From Acrocarpospora catenulata (GTDB lineage: Bacteria > Actinomycetota > Actinomycetes > Streptosporangiales > Streptosporangiaceae), in contig NZ_JAHCST010000057.1 in NCBI RefSeq assembly GCF_018476525.1, positions 1 through 57,996 on the forward strand: 57,996 bases of DNA, written 5' to 3'. A program made the translations under genes and the position numbers. The notes under the pieces were generated by a model. It ran no database searches. It saw nothing but the letters and a program-made list of their open reading frames with translations, and was not told where the DNA came from. Each line of letters begins with the position of its first letter. Position 1 is the stretch's first letter. Shown one piece after another: positions 1-6,583 of this stretch.

Positions 1-29
1 GCCATGGCAGCTCCTTTCTGTGAAATTGG

Positions 30-131
30 CCGATCCTCCGGATCGGCGGGCTCGGCCGCCGGGGAGCCTGTGTCTTCCCTCCTACGCTCTGGTCGCTGCG
101 CTCCCGGCGCTCCGTCAGTCCAGACACAGGC
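30..131. repeat. Left-edge inverted repeats (REP-like, 3' of the binding-protein gene)
   Basis: Two nested structures lie beyond the stop codon of the leftward binding-protein gene. CCGATCC (30-36) pairs with GGATCGG (40-46) as a tight hairpin. GCCTGTGTCT (66-75) pairs perfectly with AGACACAGGC (122-131) around a C-rich 46-nt centre. Neither has a T run. They may terminate the leftward transcript or be a dispersed palindromic repeat. No gene is supported in 1-183; the long plus-strand frame crossing it is a shadow of the binding-protein gene. Confidence 0.4.
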
Positions 132-183
132 GCGGCCGAGCCGAAATGGGTGGCCGGGTAGGGGCCCGACCACCCGGGATCGG

Positions 184-1500
184 CTACTTGACCTTTTCCG
201 CGTCCGCGAGGGCCTGGGTCCAGGCCTCGGCCGGGGGCTGGTTGTTCTGCTCGACGCGGGTCAGCGCGTTGTTGATGGCCAGGAGCACGTCGCCGTTCTT
301 GGGGCCGGCGTGCTGCGGCTTCAGCGCCCTGGCGGCGTCGGTGAAGATCTTCCCGATCGGGGCGTCGCCGAAGTAGGGGTTGACGAAGGTGCTGACCGCC
401 GGGTCGTCGTACAGGGCGGGCAGCGAGGGCAGCGCGCTGGCGTCCTTCCAGAGGGCGAGCTGGCTGTCCTTGCCGGTCAGGAAGTTGATCAGCTCGGCGG
501 CCTCCTTGGGGTGCTTGCCCTGCTTGGGGGCGGCCAGGTGGGTGCCGCCCTGGTTGCCGCCGCCGCCGGGCACGGCCGCGATGTCCCAGGTGCCCTCACC
601 GGGCTTCTGGTCCTTGATCACGCCGGTCTTCCAGGCCGGGCAGACCATGGTGGCGAAGGTGCCCTTGGCGATGCCGGTGGTCCACTCGGGGGTGAACGCG
701 GGAAGGTTGCCGGAGAGCTTGTTCTGGATGATCGAGACGCCCATGTCGAACGCCTTCTTGACGTCCGGGTTGGTGGCCACCACCAGGTTGTTCTGGTCGT
801 CGTAGAGGCCGACGGGGGCCTGCTCGACCATGGCGCGGAAGTGCTCACCGGGGCCGTCGGTGAAGGCGGCGCCCTTCACGCCCGCGGCGACGAACTTCTT
901 GCCGGTCTCCACGTACGCGTCCCAGGTCGGCCAGAGGGCGGAGACCTCGTCGCGCTGGCTGGGCAGCCCGGCCTTCTTGAGCAGGTCGGGGCGGTAGCAC
1001 ATGGCCAGGCCGCCGACGTCGGTGCCCAGGCCGATCAGGGTCTTGCCGTCGGAGGCCAGACCGCGCTGCCACTTCCAGTCCAGGTACTCGGGCTGGCGGG
1101 AGGACAGCCCGTAGTCGGCGAGGTTGTGGAACTTGTCCGGGACCTCGCGGAAGGTGTTGATGAAGCCTTCCTCGATGGCGACGATGTCGGCGGCGCCGGC
1201 GCCGGTGGCCAGCTGGGTGACCAGGTTGTTGTGGTGGTCGTTGAACTGGGACCGGCGTTCGGTGATCGTGACGTTCGGGTGGGTCTTCTTGAACTCCTCG
1301 TACAGCGGCGCGAAGTGGAAGTCGGCGAATAGCGCCACGGTGAGAGTGACTTTCTCAGCGGGCGCGGATGCGGCGGCCGAGCCGCCGGGAGCTGCTGGTT
1401 CGGCCTCGCTGCCGCAGGCGGTCAGCGCCGATAAGGCGACGGATGCGGCGATCAGGGGCACGACGTGCCGCCGGACGCGGCGGCGAGGAAGCTGGAGCAT
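184..1500 (-). CDS. ABC transporter sugar-binding lipoprotein (family 1 extracellular solute-binding protein)
   Basis: This 438-aa protein is probably the extracytoplasmic sugar receptor of a CUT1-type ABC importer. The N-terminus has a basic region, a hydrophobic core and the lipobox LTAC followed by an Ala/Pro/Ser linker, so it should be a membrane-tethered lipoprotein. The mature part has the usual binding-protein order: a first lobe (VTLTVALFADFHF onward) and later motifs such as TDGPGEHF and KEAAELINFLTGK, typical of maltodextrin/cellobiose-binding proteins. The ATG at 1500 follows an AGGAAGG ribosome site. No permease genes are visible; they may lie beyond the left edge. The divergent neighbour is a GH16 beta-glucanase and the two share LacI-type operators, so beta-glucan oligosaccharides are the likely ligand (inference). 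Confidence 0.88.
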   Translation of the reverse strand: MLQLPRRRVRRHVVPLIAASVALSALTACGSEAEPAAPGGSAAASAPAEKVTLTVALFADFHFAPLYEEFKKTHPNVTITERRSQFNDHHNNLVTQLATGAGAADIVAIEEGFINTFREVPDKFHNLADYGLSSRQPEYLDWKWQRGLASDGKTLIGLGTDVGGLAMCYRPDLLKKAGLPSQRDEVSALWPTWDAYVETGKKFVAAGVKGAAFTDGPGEHFRAMVEQAPVGLYDDQNNLVVATNPDVKKAFDMGVSIIQNKLSGNLPAFTPEWTTGIAKGTFATMVCPAWKTGVIKDQKPGEGTWDIAAVPGGGGNQGGTHLAAPKQGKHPKEAAELINFLTGKDSQLALWKDASALPSLPALYDDPAVSTFVNPYFGDAPIGKIFTDAARALKPQHAGPKNGDVLLAINNALTRVEQNNQPPAEAWTQALADAEKVK

Positions 1501-1532
1501 GCCGTTGGAACCTTCCTATTTATGATCATGAA

Positions 1533-1787
1533 GAGAACGTTCCCTGTGGGGAGATTCGACCTGAGCGACAACCCTTGTCAATGGGGTCGCCAGGTAACGA
1601 TCCCGCCACCTTGAGGGAACGTTCCCCCGATTTTCCCGACATTTACGCACGTCAAAGCGGCGAATTTGCGATCTTACGGGCACGGGAAAGCGTTCTCTCG
1701 CAACTCTGAGGCGTTACTCAAAAGTTAATTCAACACTTGACAGATGTACCGAAGCGCGAGCAATCTCAGTGTCCGAGAGCGCTTCCC
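1533..1787. promoter_or_regulatory. Divergent promoter region with four LacI-family operators
   Basis: The 351-bp gap between the binding protein and the glucanase holds four copies of a GRGAACGYTCYC-like palindrome: 1533-1544, 1615-1626 (perfect GGGAACGTTCCC), 1684-1697 and 1775-1787. This is the type bound by CebR/MalR/LacI-class regulators in actinomycetes. TTGACA boxes occur on the minus strand at 1576-1581, facing the binding protein, and on the plus strand at 1737-1742, facing the glucanase. The outer palindromes lie downstream of the inferred promoters, a position suited to repression of both genes. The regulator gene is not in the window. Confidence 0.75.
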
Positions 1788-1851
1788 CGAATGCGTTCCC
1801 ACGGCCCGGCGCGGCCTTGCCCGGTTTGGCGGCTCCCGTCGAGGAGGTTCC

Positions 1852-4008
1852 ATGCACGCACGCGTCCGATTAGGACTGCTTGCCGCCTTCGCCCTGGTCG
1901 TTTCGTATTTCGTCAGCGTCCCCGCCGCGCACGCGGACACCCTGCTCTCGCAGGGCAAAACCGCCACCGCCTCGTCCTACGAGGCCGCCTTCACCCCCGC
2001 CGCGGCCGTGGACGGCAGCACCGTCACCCGCTGGTCCAGCCTGTTCTCCGATCCACAGTGGATCCAGGTGGACCTGGGCGTGACCGCCGGCGTCTCCCAG
2101 GTCGTCCTGGACTGGGAGGCCGCCTACGCCAAGTCGTTCCGGCTGGAGATCTCCGGCAACGGGACCACCTGGACGACCATGTACTCCACCACCACCGGCA
2201 CCGGCGGGGTGCAGACCATCCCGGTCACCGGCACCGGCCGGTACGTCCGCATGTACGGCACCGAGCGGGCCACCCAGTGGGGCTACTCGCTCCACGAGTT
2301 CCAGGTGTACGGCACCACCGGTCCCACCACCGGCTGCGGCACCGCCAACGCGGCGCAGGGCAAGCCGGCGACCGCCTCCTCCACCGAGAACGCGACCTTC
2401 CCTGCCTCCGCGGCGGTGGACGGCAACCTCGGCACCCGCTGGTCCAGCGCTTTCTCCGACCCGCAGTGGCTCCAGGTGGACCTGGGCTCCTCGGTTTCGA
2501 TCTGCGGGGTCACCCTGAGCTGGGAACCCGCCTACGCGCGGGCGTACCAGATCCAGGTCTCCACCAACGGGACGACCTGGACGAGCATTTACTCCACCAC
2601 CACGGGCGCGGGCGGGACCGAGACCCTGACCGTCTCCGGTACCGGCCGCTACCTGCGGGTCTACGGCACCCAGCGGGCCACCGCGTACGGCTACTCACTG
2701 TGGGAACTGGCCGTGCGCACCGGCACGTCACCTTCCCCCTCGCCGTCCCCCTCGCCGTCCCCCTCGCCCTCCCCATCACCGTCTCCGTCGCCCTCCCCGT
2801 CGCCGGGTACCGAGGTCCTGCTCTCCTACAACAAGCCCGGCGTGGCGTCCTCCTCGCAGAACGACGTCAACTGCGGGGACTGCGTCCCGGCCCGTGCCTT
2901 CGACCGCGACCCGGCCACCCGGTGGGCGACCAGCTCCACCACCGGCTGGGTGGACCCGGGCTGGATCTACGTGGACCTGGGCGCGGTGGCCCAGATCCGC
3001 AGGGTCGTCCTCCAGTGGGACCCGGCGTACGCCAGGGCCTTCCAGATCCAGACCTCCAACGACGCCACCAACTGGACGACCATCTACAGCACCACCACGG
3101 GCACGGGCTTCAAGCAGACCCTGGACGTGACCGGTTCCGGTAGGTACGTCCGGATGTACGGCACCCAGCGGGCCACGGCGTACGGCTACTCGCTCTGGGA
3201 GTTCCAGGTCTGGGGCACCGGTGGCGCGCCCATCACCCCGCCCCCGCTGCCGCCCGACCCGCGCAACCCCCCGCAGCTGGTCTGGAGCGACGAGTTCAAC
3301 GACCCCGCCGGAACCAAGCCGAGCGCCGCCAGGTGGCAGGCCGAGATCGGGCCGGGCGTCAACAACGAGCTCCAGTACTACACCAACAACGACAACGCCT
3401 TCACGGACGGCAACGGCAACCTGGTGATGGAGGCCCGCCGGCAGACCGTGGCCGGTTCCTCCTGCCCGGGCGGTCCGTGCCAGTACACCTCGTCCCGGCT
3501 GAACACCTACGGGAAGTTCTCCTTCACCTACGGACGTGTGGAAGCGCGGATCAAGGTGTCCGGGACCAAGGGCCTGTGGCCCGCGTTCTGGATGCTGGGC
3601 GCCGACTTCTTCAGCCAGGGCCGGCCTTGGCCGTACACCGGCGAGATCGACATCATGGAGCACCTCGGCCGTGAGCCGCAGACCGTGTACTCGACCATCC
3701 ACGCCCCCGCGTACTTCGGCGGCGGCGGGTTCGGATCGCCGTACACGATCGCGGGCGACTTCGCCAACGACTTCCACGTGTTCGCCGTGGACTGGAACAG
3801 CACCGGCATGCGGTTCACCGTGGACGGCAACGTCATCCACACCGTGGACCGGGCCAACCTCGAGGCGACCAGAGGCCCCTGGGTCTTCGACCACCCGTTC
3901 TTCATCATCCTGAACAACGCGGTGGGCGGCGACTGGCCGGGCCCGCCTGACGCGACCACCGTGTTCCCGCAGCGCATGCTCGTGGACTACGTGCGCGTCT
4001 ACCAGTAG
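1852..4008 (+). CDS. Secreted GH16 endo-beta-glucanase with three F5/8C-type carbohydrate-binding domains
   Basis: A secreted 718-aa enzyme predicted to cut beta-1,3 (or mixed) glucans. A Sec signal peptide occupies about residues 1-28 (cleavage near AHA-D). Three F5/8 type C/CBM32-like domains of about 130 aa follow, each with the pattern NxxxGKxATASS, ...RWSS...DPQWIQVDLG and YGYSLWEFQV. A Pro-Ser linker of alternating PS residues separates domains two and three. The last ~240 residues form the GH16 module, starting PQLVWSDEFND and carrying the catalytic signature GEIDIMEHLG, in which both glutamates are present. The start is the ATG at 1852 with GAGGAGG eight bases upstream; an in-frame codon at 1744 would precede the operator and is rejected. 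It is divergent from the sugar-binding lipoprotein and probably co-regulated with it. Confidence 0.93.
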   Translation: MHARVRLGLLAAFALVVSYFVSVPAAHADTLLSQGKTATASSYEAAFTPAAAVDGSTVTRWSSLFSDPQWIQVDLGVTAGVSQVVLDWEAAYAKSFRLEISGNGTTWTTMYSTTTGTGGVQTIPVTGTGRYVRMYGTERATQWGYSLHEFQVYGTTGPTTGCGTANAAQGKPATASSTENATFPASAAVDGNLGTRWSSAFSDPQWLQVDLGSSVSICGVTLSWEPAYARAYQIQVSTNGTTWTSIYSTTTGAGGTETLTVSGTGRYLRVYGTQRATAYGYSLWELAVRTGTSPSPSPSPSPSPSPSPSPSPSPSPSPGTEVLLSYNKPGVASSSQNDVNCGDCVPARAFDRDPATRWATSSTTGWVDPGWIYVDLGAVAQIRRVVLQWDPAYARAFQIQTSNDATNWTTIYSTTTGTGFKQTLDVTGSGRYVRMYGTQRATAYGYSLWEFQVWGTGGAPITPPPLPPDPRNPPQLVWSDEFNDPAGTKPSAARWQAEIGPGVNNELQYYTNNDNAFTDGNGNLVMEARRQTVAGSSCPGGPCQYTSSRLNTYGKFSFTYGRVEARIKVSGTKGLWPAFWMLGADFFSQGRPWPYTGEIDIMEHLGREPQTVYSTIHAPAYFGGGGFGSPYTIAGDFANDFHVFAVDWNSTGMRFTVDGNVIHTVDRANLEATRGPWVFDHPFFIILNNAVGGDWPGPPDATTVFPQRMLVDYVRVYQ

Positions 4009-4017
4009 ACGGCCGGA

Positions 4018-4053
4018 GGTGCCGGTACGGTCGCGCCGGGCCGTGCCGGCACC
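4018..4053. terminator. Bidirectional terminator hairpin
   Basis: GGTGCCGGTACGG (4018-4030) pairs with CCGTGCCGGCACC (4041-4053), giving a 13-bp stem with one G-U pair and a 10-nt loop. It lies between the convergent glucanase and the small coiled-coil gene and can serve both. Confidence 0.75.
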
Positions 4054-4060
4054 GAAGGCT

Positions 4061-4261
4061 CTATCTGTTCTTCAGCAGCCGCTGCCGCCGGGCTTCGAGC
4101 TCCTCGGCGAGCGCGTCCAGCTGATCCGCGTTCGAGATCAGCATGGACAGTTCCGCCGGGTCGGTGGGCCCGTCGGTTCGGTCGCCGATCTGTTCCCGGA
4201 GCTGGCCGGCCTCCTTGCGGACGCGGGCCAGATTCTCTTCCAGCTGCTGCAATTCATCCAT
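4061..4261 (-). CDS. Small coiled-coil protein of unknown function
   Basis: A 66-aa acidic protein (MDELQQLEENLARVRKEAGQ...) with heptad-like leucines over most of its length and a basic end (RRQRLLKNR). It has no signal peptide and no cysteines, so it is probably cytosolic and dimeric. I do not recognise a named family. It stands alone, convergent with the glucanase across a strong hairpin. Codon usage fits the genome, which supports a real gene. Confidence 0.6.
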   Translation of the reverse strand: MDELQQLEENLARVRKEAGQLREQIGDRTDGPTDPAELSMLISNADQLDALAEELEARRQRLLKNR

Positions 4262-4449
4262 GGTCCAGCCCTACCCACCGGGCTGGACCTCATCGGTTCC
4301 AGGGGTGTAAGACTTGGCCAGGCGCCGCCCCGCGCCCAACCCCTGACCGATGGTCCACGCCCATCGGCCGTGCGGGGCAAAGGGGATCATGTCCTCGGGG
4401 CAGCACCGGTCAGCCGCACAGACACCGGGCCGCGCCGCTCGCCGGAGCC

Positions 4450-4568
4450 CGCCTGAACGAGGCGGCCGAGCTCTACCGCCGGGCGGGCGCGTGCTGGACG
4501 ACCTGGCCGGGCACGCCGCCGCCGCACTCGCCCTGGAGGAACAGGCGGTGATGTTTTTACGCGGATGA
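4450..4568 (+). pseudogene. Possible frameshifted gene remnant
   Basis: From 4450 one frame reads RLNEAAELYRRAG. From about 4488 the next frame continues plausibly as RVLDDLAGHAAAALALEEQAV and stops at 4566-4568. Joined, they read like a helical TPR-type C-terminus (AAELYRRAG...AAALALEEQAV). No intact start or upstream domain is visible in 4262-4449. The reading is speculative; a chance helix-like composition in high-GC DNA is the alternative. Confidence 0.3.
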
Positions 4569-4642
4569 CGGCATGACGGGTGGATTTTCGGGCAGCGGAA
4601 GCACCCCCACGTCATCGGCGTCCCCGGCTAGGAGTGAGAAAC

Positions 4643-5077
4643 ATGGTTTTGCTGGGCCTTCTTCTTGTCGTGGTCGCGGCCGCTGTCCTCGTTCAGGCGT
4701 CGCTGACCGAGCAGGCGACCACCACGGCCGTCAAGGTGCTGGACTGGACGTTCAACCTGACCGCCTTCGAGCTCTTCCTGGCCGGGGCCGCCACCTCGGC
4801 GGCCTTCCTGCTCGGGCTGGCCCTGGTGAGCGCCGGGCTGCGCCGGGGCACCCTCCGGCGGCGGCGCGTGCGCGATGAGCGGCTGGCCGAACGGGACCGG
4901 GTCTCCCGGTTGGAGAGCGAGAAGCGCGACCTGGAACGCCGCCTGGACTCGGCCGAACCGACCCGCCCGGAACCCCGGGTGGACCCGGCCGAACCCACCC
5001 AGCCCGCCGAACCGGTCCGGCCGGAACCCTCCGACCAGTTGGTCGCCGGTCGCCACGCCAACCGTCCGGCCGACTGA
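4643..5077 (+). CDS. Two-TM membrane protein with coiled coil and Pro/Glu-rich tail (LapA-like)
   Basis: A 144-aa protein with two hydrophobic helices (about residues 2-20 and 40-62), then a basic segment RRGTLRRRRVRDERL, a short coiled coil (RVSRLESEKRDLERRLDSAE) and a tail with repeated EPTRPEP/AEPTQPAEP units. The layout resembles LapA-domain (DUF1049-type) inner-membrane proteins, whose cytosolic coiled coil follows two TM helices. The ATG at 4643 with an upstream AGGAGTGAG is preferred to codons from 4580. Gene context does not define a pathway. Confidence 0.72.
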   Translation: MVLLGLLLVVVAAAVLVQASLTEQATTTAVKVLDWTFNLTAFELFLAGAATSAAFLLGLALVSAGLRRGTLRRRRVRDERLAERDRVSRLESEKRDLERRLDSAEPTRPEPRVDPAEPTQPAEPVRPEPSDQLVAGRHANRPAD

Positions 5078-5100
5078 CCGGATCATCGACCGCATCGATG

Positions 5101-5133
5101 CACGGGTACGGCCACGACGGGGCCGTACCCGTG
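5101..5133 (+). terminator. Terminator hairpin after the LapA-like gene
   Basis: CACGGGTACGGCC (5101-5113) pairs perfectly with GGCCGTACCCGTG (5121-5133), a 13-bp stem with a 7-nt loop. It lies 24 bp downstream of the stop codon. Because it sits here, the next gene is unlikely to start at the in-frame ATG at 5098. Confidence 0.75.
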
Positions 5134-5190
5134 TTGCGATTTGGGCAACAAATCACCGTTATGCCAGGAAACTTGGGATCATCACTGCCT

Positions 5191-5640
5191 ATGGAGCTCA
5201 CTACGGTGGCGCAGAGTTTCGCGGCCTATTTCCGGCCCTGGGCGCTGACCCTGCCGCGGGTGGCGGTGGACACGCGCGCGGACGGAACGCTCCACGGGCG
5301 CGGCTGGTCCATCCGCTGGCGCTGGCAGCCCGACGGCGCCCTTGAGGTGTACGCCACCAACCGGATGACCAACGACCGCTGGCAGACCCTCCACCCCGAC
5401 GGCCGCACCGAACCCGGCCCCGCCCCACCGGAGATGTACGCCGACGACGAGCCCGGAGCGCGGCAGGCGTACCGGGCGGCCTGGAAGGCCTACCGGGCCA
5501 CCCTCGACGAGCGGGCCCTGCACCCGCGCCCCTCCGGCGACGCGCCGAAGAAGTGGGACCCGGAGAACCAGCTGATCTGGAGCCTCGACGAGGCCACCGC
5601 CTGGGAGGTCGAACGACTCCCACCCCGTCCCGACATCTAA
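5191..5640 (+). CDS. Conserved-looking protein of unknown function
   Basis: A 149-aa soluble protein starting MELTTVAQSFAAYFRPW, rich in Trp, Arg and Pro (WSIRWRWQPDGALEVYATNRM, KKWDPENQLIWSLDEATAWE). There is no signal peptide or TM helix. Coding bias is good throughout. The start is uncertain: ATG 5191 is chosen because upstream codons fall inside or beside a terminator hairpin; ATG 5161 is possible. I recognise no family. It is followed 62 bp later by a PfkB-type gene in the same direction. Confidence 0.6.
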   Translation: MELTTVAQSFAAYFRPWALTLPRVAVDTRADGTLHGRGWSIRWRWQPDGALEVYATNRMTNDRWQTLHPDGRTEPGPAPPEMYADDEPGARQAYRAAWKAYRATLDERALHPRPSGDAPKKWDPENQLIWSLDEATAWEVERLPPRPDI

Positions 5641-5702
5641 CGCCCTTCCGCGCAGAGCGTCTGTCATGCTCTTGCACATCAAGTACGGAGAAAAAGCCAG
5701 AC

Positions 5703-6581
5703 ATGACTGATGTGTTCACCCTGGGCGAGGTGCTGGGCGTCGTCTCGGCCGAGCGGATCCGCCACGACAGCACCGTCCGCCTGGACGTCGAGGGCGCCGA
5801 GATGACCGTGGCCATCGGCCTGGCCCGGCTCGGGCACTCGGTGACCTTCTTAGGCCGCGTGAGTGATGACGAGATCGGGGTGCGCACACTCACCGTGCTC
5901 CGCGGCGAGGGCATCGACGTGGGCAACATCCGGATGGACGAGACCGCCTCCAGCGGCATCGTGCTCCGCCAGCGCCGTATCGGCCGCGTCGCCCACGCCG
6001 TCCACTACCGGCAGGGCTCGGCGGGCTCCCGCCTGTCCACCGGCGACGTGCCCGCCGAGGGCATCCAGTCCGCCCGCATCCTCCACGTCACCGGCATCAC
6101 CCCCGCGTTGAGCGGCTTCACCTGGAGCGCCGTTCACCACGCCGTCAAACTCGCCAAGGACGCCGGCGTCACCATCTCCGTCGACGTCAACCACCGCGCC
6201 TACCTCTGGGAATCCGCCGAGGAAGCCCGGGAGGGCCTCACCGAACTGGCCGCCTCCGCCGACATCCTCTTCGCCAACCAGGACGAGCTCAGCCTGGTCG
6301 AATCCGCTCTTGGAGCGCTCCGGGAACTCGTCGTCACCCGCGGCTCCAAGGGCGCCAGCGCCACCGTCGACGGCTTCCGCTACGACACCCAGGCGGCCCC
6401 CGTCACCGTCGTCGACCCCACCGAAGTCGGCGGTGCCTTCGTGGCCGGCTACCTCTCCGCCCACCTCGACAACCTCCATCCCTCCGACCGCCTCAAACGC
6501 GGCATAGCCCTCGCCGCCTTCTCCGTAGCCAGCCCCAGCACCTGGCAGGGCCTCCCCACCCGCGGCGAACTCCCCCCGTGA
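5703..6581 (+). CDS. PfkB-family sugar kinase homologue with a degenerate catalytic motif
   Basis: A 292-aa ribokinase-fold protein similar to 2-keto-3-deoxygluconate kinases: an N-terminal FTLGEVLGVV strand, substrate-lid residues, NxDEL (residues ~195-200, ANQDELSL) and an ELVVTRGSKGA nucleotide-side strand. The PfkB signature normally reads D-T-T-G-A-G-D-A-F with the catalytic base Asp. Here residues ~238-246 read DPTEVGGAF, so the anion hole is altered and the catalytic Asp is Gly. Either the protein is a non-catalytic or regulatory relative or it uses another base. ATG 5703 follows a GGAGAAA-type site. It abuts, tail to tail, the FAD/GcvT gene. Confidence 0.8.
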   Translation: MTDVFTLGEVLGVVSAERIRHDSTVRLDVEGAEMTVAIGLARLGHSVTFLGRVSDDEIGVRTLTVLRGEGIDVGNIRMDETASSGIVLRQRRIGRVAHAVHYRQGSAGSRLSTGDVPAEGIQSARILHVTGITPALSGFTWSAVHHAVKLAKDAGVTISVDVNHRAYLWESAEEAREGLTELAASADILFANQDELSLVESALGALRELVVTRGSKGASATVDGFRYDTQAAPVTVVDPTEVGGAFVAGYLSAHLDNLHPSDRLKRGIALAAFSVASPSTWQGLPTRGELPP

Positions 6582-6583
6582 CC

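Noticed and set aside
2725-2805. C/T-rich repeat in the glucanase gene as a separate element
   Set aside because: It encodes the alternating Pro-Ser linker between carbohydrate-binding domains; ordinary interdomain low complexity.
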